This document shows positions 8,401 to 20,349 of a DNA stretch of 64,000 nucleotides, one piece after another. Position 1 is the first letter of the stretch, and the number at the start of each line of letters is the position of its first letter. The notes beneath the pieces are model-generated. The model saw only the letters and a program-made list of their open reading frames with translations, was not told where the DNA came from and did no database searches. Source of the stretch: an uncultured Clostridia bacterium (GTDB lineage: Bacteria; Bacillota; Clostridia; Christensenellales; Borkfalkiaceae); NCBI GenBank assembly GCA_947597925.1, contig CANQFA010000001.1, forward strand, positions 310,001 to 374,000, in the 5' to 3' direction. A program made the translations under genes and the position numbers.

Positions 8401-10541
8401 GTAACTACGCCGAGTACATCGACAAGACCATCACCTCCGATCCCGCTCCCATCAAGGAGCCCGGCGACTACACCGTGACCCTCACGATCGCGCTGAAGTC
8501 GGCCTATGCAGCAAACTATGTCCTCGAAGGGACCCTCACCTACACCGTCAATGTGACCGTGGAAGTCGAGGAAGACCACATCATCGACCTCACGGGCGCC
8601 ACCCTCACGGCTCCCGCAAGCCTCGTCTATGACGGACAGGGCAAGGTATTTACCATCGGCGGGCTCGACGCCGAGACGCTCGGCCGCCTCGAAGTCGTGT
8701 ACTACAAGCAGGGCGAGACCACCAAGCTCGCCGCCGCTCCCGTGGATGCGGGCAACTACACCGCACAGATCGCGGTCACCGCAGCCGCCACGGCAGAGGG
8801 CTACATCATCAAGAGCGGCACCGAGGTCAGCCGTGACTTCGCCATCACGCCGCAGGAAGTCACCGTGACCGCCGCGCTCAGCGCCACCGAGTTCGAAGCC
8901 GACGGCACCGAGAAGACCGTCACCGTCAACGTGACGCCTGCCACCTCCGATGCATTCACCTACACCGTCACGGGCGACACGGCCAAGACCGAGGCGGGCA
9001 CCTACACCGTGACCGTCACCTTCACCGCCGCAAGCGCCAACTACCTGCTCAAGATCAACGGCGGCACCGCGCTCACCGTGACCCTCTCCTGGACCATCAA
9101 GGAGAAGTCGGAGCCCAAACCTCCGATAGACGACAAGGAGAACTACGAGAAGGACTACGCTTGGGAGTTTGACGATGTCATCATCACGCTCAAGGCGGGC
9201 ACCCTTCCCAAGACCTACACCTTCGCCGAACCCAAGAAGGTCGACCTCGCCGATCTCCTCGACGAGATCAAGAAGATGGACGGCATCAAGGACGGCAGGT
9301 ACGACGGCATCGCCGCCTATGAGATCAGCCTGCTCAACAACGGCGAAGCTGCCGCAGTTCCCACGGGCGTCCAGTTCACCGTGAAGATCAAGCTCACCTC
9401 CGAGCTTGCGAAGAGCACGAACTTCACCATCGTCCACGTGAAGAACGGCGCAGTCGATACCTCCTTCAGTGCATCGAACACCTCGGAGACCATCGGCGGA
9501 AATACCTACCGCGTCTTCACCGCGTCGAGCTTCTCCACCTATGCCGTCGTCGGTACCACCGTAAACGAGACCGGCAACTGGTGGCTCCTCATCGCGCTCA
9601 TCGTCATCGCAGTCCTTCTCCTCATCGCGCTCATCCTGCTCATCGTCCTCACCGTCAAGGTAAGCCACGCTGAGGCCAATGTCGAAGAGCCCGCGGCCGA
9701 AGAGGTCGTCGAGGAAGAGACCGCCGAAGAGACCGAAGAGGTCGCAGAGGAAGAGCCTGTCGCCGAAGAGGTCGCAGAGGAAGAGCCTGCAGCCGAAGAA
9801 GAGGCGCCTGCGGAAGAGGCCGCGGCCGAAGAGCCCGCAGCCGAAGAAGAGGCACCTGCGGAAGACCTGCTCGCACCCGAGCCTACCGATGATATCCTCG
9901 GCGAAGAGGGCATGATCGCGGCACTCGTCGATCAGGCAGAACCTCCTGCAGCGGAGACCATGACCGTCTACGACCGCAGCTTCAAGGCACGCCTCATCCA
10001 GGCAGAGCCCATCCCGAAGGGATACTACAACGAACTCAAGAACTACATCCTGTCCTACAAGCCCGTACACGCGCGCATCAGCTGGGGTTGCGAGACCTTC
10101 ACCAAGAGCCGCGAGAAGATCTGCAAGCTCAAGTTCAAGGGCAAGTCGCTGTACATGTACATCGCACTCGATCCCGAGACGCTCGACGCCAAGTATCACC
10201 ACAAGAACGTCTCCGATGTCGCCAAGTATGCGAGCGTGCCGACGCTGCTCAAGATCCGCAGCAACCGTGCACTCAAGTATGCGAAGCAGCTCATCGATCT
10301 CGTGATGCAGAGACTGGGCGTCGAACAGGGCGAAGTGGAGAACGTCGACTACACCCTGAACAGCATGACCACGGCAGAACTCCTCGAAGAGGGCCTCGTC
10401 CGCAAGAAGGAGATCGCCGCACCCGAATTCTGGAATGCGGAAGCCGATGACGTGCTGAAGAATGCGCCCGACTATTCCGAGACCGAGCTTCCCGAGGAAG
10501 AGGCCAAGGAAGAGGAGAACGCAGAGGGCGATGAAGACTGA
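5457..10541 (+). CDS. Giant surface protein with MBG/Ig-like domains, membrane span, acidic repeats and conserved cytosolic domain
   Basis: The 1694-residue protein starts at an ATG preceded by AGGGAG. It has a signal peptide ending near PVNAEEE, then a long alpha-helical and coiled-coil part (about 130-260, highly charged). A larger helical region runs to about 670, followed by an InlB-like module (TYTVLGWIKAG, about 710). Several beta domains of the MBG/Ig type follow (YDGQGKVFTIGG, PVDAGNYTAQI, about 760-1230). A single membrane span lies at about 1373-1402, followed by an acidic EEPAAEEEAPAEE repeat. The end is cytosolic: a basic globular domain at about 1503-1621 (YDRSFKARLIQA, KPVHARISWG, LYMYIALDPET). 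I have the impression of similar tails on other clostridial membrane proteins but know no function for them. Adhesion or envelope sensing is inference only. The gene is monocistronic, with its own promoter and terminator. Confidence 0.8.
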   Translation: MKQIGKRLTLAVVLLLSFVLMLMGVISLCPVNAEEETNKPEQVKSDWFELVYDDDSLEFRLSGDFRSYLDANRGDISELRSGIVQAVKRIVMKGIFSNQMNAASGAQALSVRADTDIPAIPGVDLDNFDWGSGNLRDFKDYIVDRLSEPSELEKYVKGEYDTLLDYAISEYVGSQDTSTEELKEEVYGKIHDKMDQVMDEVLDKFEEKFVEQCEEQIQQEFEKLKDNEEYKDKTEEELKELAQQAAKDAWFEEKEINPADPAQSMKDKVNERVEYVEENGGSVSLSVDDLIGALDIVKVDGATVFESGSLSFGGIKHVLTLLPRPATLAEYTDEQMANILKDIDVDLTTTYGDVNFKVSFGFYGNTNVIRKAAKAIAKVIDVTGNSQDLHVTLNPPAAFTKLMKVAVESAQFTDAQKNHIFSLFGMTVSEMYDKATSYELSEIVDFLKGLDYAKFLNSAISADFLNEYFGSYLESLLGHPITDMDATVDKFIDKVHDYFVKFEGRLETLTVEQVENWLKKLPGFGEVNVPEKLERAAQKLLDFAKRIDWAKYDAAYIRDILANNPEAFNGEIVKYLEDFGMTFDEYYGTFLNYVEKLYNNIPERLKDGSLTGIYQGAGAFAYEGTFNFDLANVFGRIANFFRNRGFEGVGDFLDKAAGSFSGERSLHLTLNATVPNLYKVTYVMGEETREGFLPAGTNGETVAVLSNHPEIVTEEGTYTVLGWIKAGTTYVDESSFLAEMPAEDIELIPVTDFDIQSFVNEEAVEKEFNGTYGNEYVLSATAKGLNAEYTYEWYRAEGEKVEDLTLTQVADSGEYYVVVTDTLTGYQKKSESFTVTIDPAVITILSTASLEYSEGTAGTWADYTKALPYSAAGYTVRLKAGSYTVAPATLAEEAAEVLTIPTATQTNVGEYTYKVALAETDLAANYTLAYATGATEEFGWAITKATITVTDVTWTGAQEGKITFDYDGEEKTVEATVNFEEGNYAEYIDKTITSDPAPIKEPGDYTVTLTIALKSAYAANYVLEGTLTYTVNVTVEVEEDHIIDLTGATLTAPASLVYDGQGKVFTIGGLDAETLGRLEVVYYKQGETTKLAAAPVDAGNYTAQIAVTAAATAEGYIIKSGTEVSRDFAITPQEVTVTAALSATEFEADGTEKTVTVNVTPATSDAFTYTVTGDTAKTEAGTYTVTVTFTAASANYLLKINGGTALTVTLSWTIKEKSEPKPPIDDKENYEKDYAWEFDDVIITLKAGTLPKTYTFAEPKKVDLADLLDEIKKMDGIKDGRYDGIAAYEISLLNNGEAAAVPTGVQFTVKIKLTSELAKSTNFTIVHVKNGAVDTSFSASNTSETIGGNTYRVFTASSFSTYAVVGTTVNETGNWWLLIALIVIAVLLLIALILLIVLTVKVSHAEANVEEPAAEEVVEEETAEETEEVAEEEPVAEEVAEEEPAAEEEAPAEEAAAEEPAAEEEAPAEDLLAPEPTDDILGEEGMIAALVDQAEPPAAETMTVYDRSFKARLIQAEPIPKGYYNELKNYILSYKPVHARISWGCETFTKSREKICKLKFKGKSLYMYIALDPETLDAKYHHKNVSDVAKYASVPTLLKIRSNRALKYAKQLIDLVMQRLGVEQGEVENVDYTLNSMTTAELLEEGLVRKKEIAAPEFWNAEADDVLKNAPDYSETELPEEEAKEEENAEGDED
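9685..9870 (+). repeat. Acidic Glu/Ala/Pro coding repeat
   Basis: Imperfect tandem units of about 30 bases (GTCGCAGAGGAAGAGCCTG at 9739 and 9769, then variants) encode EEVAEEEPxAEE blocks just inside the membrane span of the second giant protein. Confidence 0.75.
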
Positions 10542-10562
10542 TCGCCAATGACCTGAAAAAAG

Positions 10563-10588
10563 CACCCGCCGCGAGGCGGGTGTTTTTT
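10563..10588 (+). terminator. Intrinsic terminator after the second giant protein
   Basis: The perfect stem CACCCGCC/GGCGGGTG has a GCGA tetraloop and six T residues. Confidence 0.95.
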
Positions 10589-10625
10589 CGTGGCGGGGAC
10601 GGGGCGTAAAAATTTCCAAAAACAC

Positions 10626-10654
10626 TTTACAGCGGAAACGTTTTGTATTATAAT
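10626..10654 (+). promoter_or_regulatory. Promoter of the membrane protein/phosphomutase group
   Basis: TTTACA and TATAAT are separated by 17 bases. The next ATG with a ribosome site (AGAGGAAG) is at 10676. Confidence 0.85.
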
Positions 10655-10675
10655 AGTAGCGTAAGAGGAAGTGTT

Positions 10676-11497
10676 ATGCGCAATCTGTTCGATAGCTGGA
10701 AGTATATCTTCCGCAACCTGTTGATGGTCCTGCCCTTTGCCGTCGTGCCCGCCGTCTTTCTGGCGCTCACGCTCGACTACGAGGCCATCTCGCAGCTCAT
10801 GCAGAAGTTCTTCTCGGGAGGACTTCTCGATCTCACCTTCGTGGACTATTTCCGCGCCTTCAGCCTGGTGCGGATCGATGGGCTCGGCGCCATTTTCAGC
10901 GTGCTCGCCTATTTCGTGTCCTGCTTCGGGGCGGCCCTCCTGCTCACCTATGTGGAGAAGCACATGCGCATCGGGAAGCGCTCTCTCTCGGGCGTCCTTC
11001 GCGGCGCGCTCGGGCTCTATCCCTCCGTGCTCCTCATCACCCTCGTCTATGTCGCCCTCTATGAGCTCTGGGCGCTCCTGCTCTCCGCGCTCCTCTTCTT
11101 TGTCTCGGAGAGCACCGTCCTCGCCCTGCTCTATGTCCTCTTCTTCGTCCTCTTCCTCGCGCTCTCCTATGGGCTCCTGTATGTCGTCGCCGTCTTCTAT
11201 CTGTGGCTTCCCTGCCGCCAGATCACGGGCTTCGGCTATTATGACGCGCTCCTCTACTCCTACCGTCTCCTCGGAAGGGTGCGGTGGCGCCTCGTGCTCT
11301 CCTATCTCATCTCCTTTGCGGCGGCCCTTGTCCTCATAGGAGTTGCGGCCTTTGCGCCCATCTATGTCTTCCTCCTCGTAGGTCTCCTCGTCTTCGCACT
11401 GCTCTTTTTGAGTTTCTGCGTGCGCATGGAGGTCGCCTATTTCCGCGCGGACAAGCTCGACCGCGAGGATCTCATCCATTCTTACAGGGAGTATTGA
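10676..11497 (+). CDS. Polytopic membrane protein of unknown function
   Basis: The ORF track starts at 10643, but that codon lies inside the promoter. The ATG at 10676 follows AGAGGAAG at the right distance and gives a 273-residue protein. It has about six hydrophobic spans (for example LLMVLPFAVVPAVFLALTL near the start and FLLVGLLVFALLFLSF near the end), short loops and few charged residues. I do not recognise a family. It has the same size class and layout as the next gene (basic N-terminus, one long loop, six spans), so the two may be paralogues or subunits of one membrane complex. They are four bases apart and surely co-transcribed. Confidence 0.7.
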   Translation: MRNLFDSWKYIFRNLLMVLPFAVVPAVFLALTLDYEAISQLMQKFFSGGLLDLTFVDYFRAFSLVRIDGLGAIFSVLAYFVSCFGAALLLTYVEKHMRIGKRSLSGVLRGALGLYPSVLLITLVYVALYELWALLLSALLFFVSESTVLALLYVLFFVLFLALSYGLLYVVAVFYLWLPCRQITGFGYYDALLYSYRLLGRVRWRLVLSYLISFAAALVLIGVAAFAPIYVFLLVGLLVFALLFLSFCVRMEVAYFRADKLDREDLIHSYREY

Positions 11498-11501
11498 TTC
11501 T

Positions 11502-12464
11502 ATGCGCTTCAGACGGACTTTTTCCATCACGGTCGACTGTTTTCCCGAGGTCTTCAAACTGCTCGCCTATCGCCTGCTCACGGGCATCCTGTTCGGCAGT
11601 CTCGGCTACCTCATCCTGTCGCTCGGCCTCTCCTTTATCGTGAGCAGCAGCGAGCTCGCCGCCTTCGGTGACCTCCTGCCCGACTTCTTCCGTGCGCTTG
11701 CCGACACCATCAATGCGTCCGACCCCGCCGCCTTCCGCGCCTTCCTCGAGACGGTGCGCGGCGCGATAAAGGACTTTGCCGACCTCCTCATGACGAACAT
11801 GGGGTCCATCGTGGGCTCGGTCATCGGGGTCGTGCTCATGTATATCCTGCAGCGCATCGTAAACGGCGTGGCGCTCTTCGCCATCACGAGCTCGGTCCGC
11901 GACCGCATGGATTCGGGGGTGCAGACCCGCTTCGCCGTCTCCTATTTCCGCAACCTCACGAAGGCCATCCTCTATGAACTGTGCTATGTCCCCATCGCCT
12001 TTGTCTTTGACCTCCTGTCCATCATCGTGAGCTGGTGCGTCTTCTTCTATATCCCGTCCCTGATGCCCGGGTGGGGGGTGGCCTCCGTGCTGCTCTCCCT
12101 CGTGATGCTGATGAGCTCGCTCCTCTTCCTGCAGGCGCTCAAGCTCACCATCATCTCGGCATGGATGCCCGCCATGATCGTGGACGGACTGTCGGTGGGG
12201 CGCGCCCTCGCCGTCTCGGTAAAGGGCAAGACGCAGTTCTGGCGGAGGCTGGGCGGCTTCCTCGTCACCTGCTACCTCATCGTCGTCGTCAATGTCGCCT
12301 TCGGACTCTTCACGCTGGGCAGCGGACTGCTCATCACCATCCCGCTCAGCTTCGTCTTCCTCGCCGTCATGCAGCTCGTCAACTACTACGAGGTCAACGG
12401 CAGGAAATATTTCGTCACCAGAAACGAGATCGCAAACCTTCCCGAGGAATTCGGGACCAAATGA
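11502..12464 (+). CDS. Polytopic membrane protein of unknown function, partner of the preceding gene
   Basis: This 320-residue protein starts at an ATG with AGGGAG ten bases upstream, overlapping the end of the previous gene. It shows about six membrane spans, including GILFGSLGYLILSLGLSF and a final LLITIPLSFVFLAVMQLV. A roughly 70-residue soluble loop lies between the first two spans. The C-terminus is soluble and polar (YYEVNGRKYFVTRNEI). No motif identifies a function. Its position between a probable paralogue and a phosphohexomutase could hint at envelope glycan metabolism, but that is a guess. Confidence 0.7.
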   Translation: MRFRRTFSITVDCFPEVFKLLAYRLLTGILFGSLGYLILSLGLSFIVSSSELAAFGDLLPDFFRALADTINASDPAAFRAFLETVRGAIKDFADLLMTNMGSIVGSVIGVVLMYILQRIVNGVALFAITSSVRDRMDSGVQTRFAVSYFRNLTKAILYELCYVPIAFVFDLLSIIVSWCVFFYIPSLMPGWGVASVLLSLVMLMSSLLFLQALKLTIISAWMPAMIVDGLSVGRALAVSVKGKTQFWRRLGGFLVTCYLIVVVNVAFGLFTLGSGLLITIPLSFVFLAVMQLVNYYEVNGRKYFVTRNEIANLPEEFGTK

Positions 12465-12508
12465 GCTTTCGGCGGCGCATGCCGTAACGATATCAATGGA
12501 GGGAACTT

Positions 12509-14227
12509 ATGAGCTATCAGGAACTTTATGAGCAGTGGCTGCACGATCCCCGTCTCGCGGCGGAGGACAGAGAGGAGCTCGAGGGGCTCCGCGGAAATGA
12601 CAAGGAGCTCGAGTACCGCTTCGGCGGCGAGCTCGAGTTCGGCACCGCGGGCATGCGCGGGCTCATCGGCTGCGGCACCAACATGATGAATGTCTACACG
12701 GTGCGCCGTGCGACCCGCGGGCTCGCGGAATACATCGGGAGCTTGGGAAAGGAGGCCTGCGCGCGCGGCGTGGCCATCTCTTATGACACCCGCAAAAATT
12801 CCCGTCTCTTTGCCGAGGCGGCGGCTTCCGTCCTCGGGGCATACGGCATCCGCGTCTACCTCTTTACCCGCGTGCATCCCGTGCCCATGCTCTCGTATGC
12901 GGTGCGCAAGCTCGGCACCGTGGCGGGCATCATGATCACCGCCTCGCACAATCCCAAGGAATACAACGGCTACAAGGTCTACGGCGAAGACGGCGCGCAG
13001 ATGTCGCCCGAAGCCACCAAGGAAGTCGTGGCGTATATCTCGAAGATCACGGACTATCTCGCCGTGCCCGAAGGGGGAGACGGGGGGCTCGTGGGGACCG
13101 TCCCCGCGAGCGTGGACGACGACTATATCGCCGAACTCAGCAAGCTCACCCTCTCGAAGGGGGCCGTGGAGCGGTGCGGGAAGAATATCAAGCTCGTGTA
13201 CACGCCCGTGCACGGCTCGGGGTATGTGCCCGTGATGCGCATCCTCGAGAAGCTCGGCATCCATGCGACCGTCGTGGAGGAGCAGACGAGCGAAGACCCC
13301 GCTTTCTCCACCGTGGCCGTGCCAAACCCCGAGTATAAGGAGACCCTCGCCATGGGCATTGCCCTCGCCGAGAAGATAGGCGCCGATGTCGTATTCGGTA
13401 CCGATCCCGACTCCGACCGCCTCGGCGTCGCCGTACGGAGCGAAGACGGAGAATATCACGCGCTCTCGGGCAACCAGGTGGGCATCCTCCTCCTCGACTA
13501 TATCCTCACCCGCCTCAAGGAAGAGGGGACGCTGCCGAAGAATGCCGCCGTCGTCAAGTCCTTCGTCTCCACGGGGATGGCGGCGCTCATCTGCAGGGAA
13601 TTCGGCGTCGCACTCTTCGAGACGCCCGTGGGCTTCAAGTTCATCGGCGAGAAGATCAAGCTGTGGGAACAGGACGGCTCGCACACCTTCGTCTTTGGCT
13701 TCGAGGAGAGCTGCGGCTATCTCCGCGGTACCCATGCCCGCGATAAGGACGCCGTCGTCGCCTCCATGCTCTTCGCGGAGATGGTCTGCTACTACACCGA
13801 TATCGGCAAGTCGGTCTACGGCCGCCTCATGGAGATCTATCGGAAATACGGCTATGTGCTCGACTGCAACATCTCGGTGCAGTATGCGGGGCTCAACGCG
13901 ATGAAGGAGATGAATGCCGTCGTGGACGCCCTGAAGAGCATCTCGCCCAAGAAGTTCGGGCCCTTCGAGGTGGAGGCCGTGCGCGACTACTCCGCCTCCG
14001 TGCGCCGCGTGAAGGGAGGCAAAGAGGAGACGCTCGACATCCCCAAGTGCAACTGCGTGTATTATGAACTCGCGGGCGGCGGATTTATCTGCGTGCGCCC
14101 CTCGGGCACCGAGCCCAAGCTCAAGATCTACTACTCCGTCAAGGCGGAGAGCGAGGAGAAGGCGCAGGAAGTGCTCGCCTCCGTCCGCGACGACGTCACG
14201 GCCCTCCTCCGCTCCGCGCAGGAATGA
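12509..14227 (+). CDS. pgcA: Alpha-phosphoglucomutase / phosphomannomutase
   Basis: The enzyme interconverts hexose 1- and 6-phosphates (most likely glucose), feeding UDP-glucose and cell-envelope glycan synthesis in the cytosol. The 572-residue length fits the PgcA/PGM2-like branch. The catalytic phosphoserine loop TASHNPKEYNGYK is present with the serine near residue 146, the metal site GTDPDSDRLG near 297-306, the sugar-binding loop GFEESCGYL near 397, and the phosphate-binding loop RPSGTEPKLKIYYS at the C-terminus. The ATG at 12509 has a good GGAGGG site. It lies 44 bases after the membrane protein with no promoter in between, so it probably shares that transcript. Exact sugar preference cannot be told from sequence alone. 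Confidence 0.93.
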   Translation: MSYQELYEQWLHDPRLAAEDREELEGLRGNDKELEYRFGGELEFGTAGMRGLIGCGTNMMNVYTVRRATRGLAEYIGSLGKEACARGVAISYDTRKNSRLFAEAAASVLGAYGIRVYLFTRVHPVPMLSYAVRKLGTVAGIMITASHNPKEYNGYKVYGEDGAQMSPEATKEVVAYISKITDYLAVPEGGDGGLVGTVPASVDDDYIAELSKLTLSKGAVERCGKNIKLVYTPVHGSGYVPVMRILEKLGIHATVVEEQTSEDPAFSTVAVPNPEYKETLAMGIALAEKIGADVVFGTDPDSDRLGVAVRSEDGEYHALSGNQVGILLLDYILTRLKEEGTLPKNAAVVKSFVSTGMAALICREFGVALFETPVGFKFIGEKIKLWEQDGSHTFVFGFEESCGYLRGTHARDKDAVVASMLFAEMVCYYTDIGKSVYGRLMEIYRKYGYVLDCNISVQYAGLNAMKEMNAVVDALKSISPKKFGPFEVEAVRDYSASVRRVKGGKEETLDIPKCNCVYYELAGGGFICVRPSGTEPKLKIYYSVKAESEEKAQEVLASVRDDVTALLRSAQE

Positions 14228-14263
14228 GGGAAAAAATTTTTCGAAAGAGCGGGGCAAAAGCGT

Positions 14264-14292
14264 TTGACAAGCGCCGCGCGCTCTGCTATAAT
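14264..14292 (+). promoter_or_regulatory. rpsU promoter
   Basis: A consensus TTGACA and TATAAT are separated by 17 bases, matching the strong expression expected for a ribosomal protein. Confidence 0.92.
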
Positions 14293-14333
14293 AGCAAGGA
14301 AATAAGTGCTTCGGCGAAGGAGGGTTGAGAGGA

Positions 14334-14510
14334 ATGTCCACGATCAGAGTCGGCGATAACGAGAGCTTGGAAAATGCGCTCCGCAGATTCAAGAAGAAGT
14401 GCTCGCGCGACGGCATTATCGGTGACCTCCGCAAGAAGGAGTTCTATGAGAAGCCCTCCGTCAAGAAGAGAAAGAAGTCGGAAGCAGCGAGAAAGAGAAG
14501 CAGAAACTGA
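14334..14510 (+). CDS. rpsU: 30S ribosomal protein S21
   Basis: This is the small basic protein bS21 of the 30S subunit, near the anti-Shine-Dalgarno end of 16S rRNA. The 58-residue product has the conserved core [19 protein letters not shown] followed by a lysine/arginine-rich tail. The ORF track begins at an upstream TTG, but the ATG at 14334 follows AAGGAGGG by nine bases and gives the standard N-terminus ([10 protein letters not shown]). It is transcribed from its own strong promoter and closed by a strong terminator. Confidence 0.97.
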   Translation: MSTIRVGDNESLENALRRFKKKCSRDGIIGDLRKKEFYEKPSVKKRKKSEAARKRSRN

Positions 14511-14514
14511 GAAG

Positions 14515-14542
14515 ATCCGTAGCGAAAGCTACGGATTTTTTT
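14515..14542 (+). terminator. Intrinsic terminator after rpsU
   Basis: The perfect stem ATCCGTAGC/GCTACGGAT has a GAAA loop and six T residues. The next gene lies beyond it with no obvious promoter. Confidence 0.95.
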
Positions 14543-14571
14543 GCGGAAAATGTAGAAAAAAGGAGCATGGT

Positions 14572-14964
14572 ATGGAGCGGTCGCTGAAGACGCTTGCAAA
14601 AGAGGCAAAGATGCGCATGAAGAGGGGTTTCTGGCAGGAGCGCAAGCAGCGCCTCGAGGACGAGCGCACGTATGCGAAGGAGCAGGGCATCAACGAGAGC
14701 AAGCTCGAGCTCTACTTCCGCGACAAGGTGGACGCCGAGATCAAGGGGGAGACGCCCGACGAATTTTACCTCAAGGTCAAAAAGCTCCTCCTCGAGGAGG
14801 GGGAGGTGTCCGACGCCATAGGACGGCTCACCGACCGCGCCTATTATGCCTCGCTCTCCTACGAGGAAAAGCAGCGCTACAGTCTCGAACTCTCGGAGAG
14901 ATATCTCCGTGCCCTCGAGCGCTTCAAGCGGGAATACGAGTTCGAACTGCGCGGCAGGGTATGA
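14572..14964 (+). CDS. Small charged helical protein of unknown function
   Basis: The tracked ORF reads in from another frame of rpsU. The real start is the ATG at 14572, six bases after AAGGAG. The 130-residue product is almost all charged alpha helix (MERSLKTLAKEAKMRMKRGF; later YEEKQRYSLELSERYLRAL), with no signal peptide or membrane span. I do not recognise a family. It is not YqeY, which often follows rpsU. No promoter is visible after the rpsU terminator, so expression probably depends on read-through from the rpsU promoter. A nucleic-acid or ribosome-associated role would fit the charge and context but is a guess. Confidence 0.65.
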   Translation: MERSLKTLAKEAKMRMKRGFWQERKQRLEDERTYAKEQGINESKLELYFRDKVDAEIKGETPDEFYLKVKKLLLEEGEVSDAIGRLTDRAYYASLSYEEKQRYSLELSERYLRALERFKREYEFELRGRV

Positions 14965-14980
14965 GCGCATAAAATGCGAC

Positions 14981-14994
14981 ATGGGGTGCGAAAA
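14981..14994 (+). repeat. Intergenic 14-bp motif, copy 2
   Basis: An exact copy of ATGGGGTGCGAAAA, 29 bases before the pcrA -35 box. Confidence 0.6.
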
Positions 14995-15022
14995 ACGCCC
15001 TCTCGGCCGCGGCGGAATTTGC

Positions 15023-15051
15023 TTGCCATTTTTCCCGTAATGTGATACAAT
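15023..15051 (+). promoter_or_regulatory. pcrA promoter, immediately before the start codon
   Basis: TTGCCA and TACAAT are separated by 17 bases. The predicted transcription start (about 15058) is only a few bases before the pcrA ATG at 15061, so the message would be leaderless or nearly so. Confidence 0.75.
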
Positions 15052-15060
15052 ATACGGGAT

Positions 15061-19384
<4,324 letters not shown>

Positions 19385-19389
19385 AGAAG

Positions 19390-19411
19390 AACCTCCCGCG
19401 GGAGGTTTTTT
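19390..19411 (+). terminator. Intrinsic terminator after ligA
   Basis: The stem AACCTCC/GGAGGTT has a CGCG loop and runs into a T-tract. Confidence 0.88.
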
Positions 19412-19423
19412 CTTGAAAATCAC

Positions 19424-19452
19424 TTGCAAACCGCGCGCGCGCGTGATATAAT
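19424..19452 (+). promoter_or_regulatory. Promoter of the yicC-gmk-rpoZ operon
   Basis: TTGCAA and TATAAT are separated by 17 bases. The spacer is a strikingly GC-alternating run (CGCGCGCGCG). Confidence 0.85.
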
Positions 19453-19482
19453 AGGGGAAAACACAGCAAAGAAGGTCTTCCG

Positions 19483-20349
19483 ATGTATAGCATGACGGGT
19501 TACGGAAAGGGAGAATACAGCGAGGGCGGCGTGACGCTCACCGCAGAGGTGCGCTCGGTCAACAACCGCTACCTCGATGTCGCCGTCAAGAGCCCCCGCG
19601 TCTTTCTTGCCGCAGAGGAGCTCATCCGCTCCCTCGTGCGCGGCTTCGTCTCGCGCGGGCATGTCGACGTCTTCATCTCCTATACCGACCGCCGCGAGAA
19701 GGCAAAGACCTTTACGGTGGACTATGCCCTCGCCCGTGCCTACCGCGATGCGGCTGCAGCACTCGGAAAGGAGGGCATTCCGAACGATCTCACGGCTTCC
19801 TTCCTCCTTCGCCAGCCCGACGTGGTCCGCGCGGAAGAGGAAGAGTCGGACGACGAGCTCCTCCTCACCGCCCTCAGGGAGGCCCTCACGCGGGCGCTCG
19901 AGGCACATAGGGCCATGCGTCTCGCCGAGGGGACCCGCCTCGAGGCGGACATCCTCTCCCATATCGAGGTCATCGCACGGCAGAGGGAGGAGATCGCGGC
20001 GCGCGCCCCCGCAGTCGCAACCGAGTACCGCGAAAAGCTCACGGCGCGCATGCAGGAATTTCTCGCGGGCAAGGTGGAGGAGACGCGCATTTTGACCGAG
20101 GCCGCCATCTATGCCGACAAGTGCGCCATCGACGAAGAGCTCGCCCGCCTGTCGTCGCATATCGCGGAGTTCCGCAAGATCTCCTCTTCCGAGCAGGTGG
20201 GCCGCAAGCTCGACTTCCTCATTCAGGAGTTCAACCGCGAGTGCAATACTATCTGTTCCAAGTCCAACGACAAGGAGATCACGCGGACAGCACTCGGCAT
20301 GAAGAACGAGATCGAGAAGGTCCGCGAACAGATCCAGAATCTCGAATGA
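19483..20349 (+). CDS. yicC: YicC/YloC family endoribonuclease
   Basis: This family has been reported as endoribonucleases affecting small-RNA and mRNA turnover (YicC in Escherichia coli, YloC in Bacillus). The 288-residue product has the diagnostic N-terminus MYSMTGYGKGEY and EVRSVNNRYLDV, and the C-terminal DUF1732 block (GRKLDFLIQEFNRECNTICSK). The start is the first ATG after AGAAGG. In Bacillus the yloC-ylzA(remA)-gmk-yloH(rpoZ) order is conserved. Here yicC directly overlaps gmk and remA is absent. Confidence 0.93.
   Translation: MYSMTGYGKGEYSEGGVTLTAEVRSVNNRYLDVAVKSPRVFLAAEELIRSLVRGFVSRGHVDVFISYTDRREKAKTFTVDYALARAYRDAAAALGKEGIPNDLTASFLLRQPDVVRAEEEESDDELLLTALREALTRALEAHRAMRLAEGTRLEADILSHIEVIARQREEIAARAPAVATEYREKLTARMQEFLAGKVEETRILTEAAIYADKCAIDEELARLSSHIAEFRKISSSEQVGRKLDFLIQEFNRECNTICSKSNDKEITRTALGMKNEIEKVREQIQNLE

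Noticed and set aside
5358-10625. A 1755-codon open frame antisense to the second giant protein
   Set aside because: It has no ribosome site, is rich in Leu, Gly, Asp and Arg runs typical of reversed GC-rich codons, lacks any domain, and covers both flanking promoters and a terminator. Other long antisense frames (2129-4915, 20993-23893, 45121-48294, 57357-59999) share this cause: G/C-ending codon use removes stops on the other strand.
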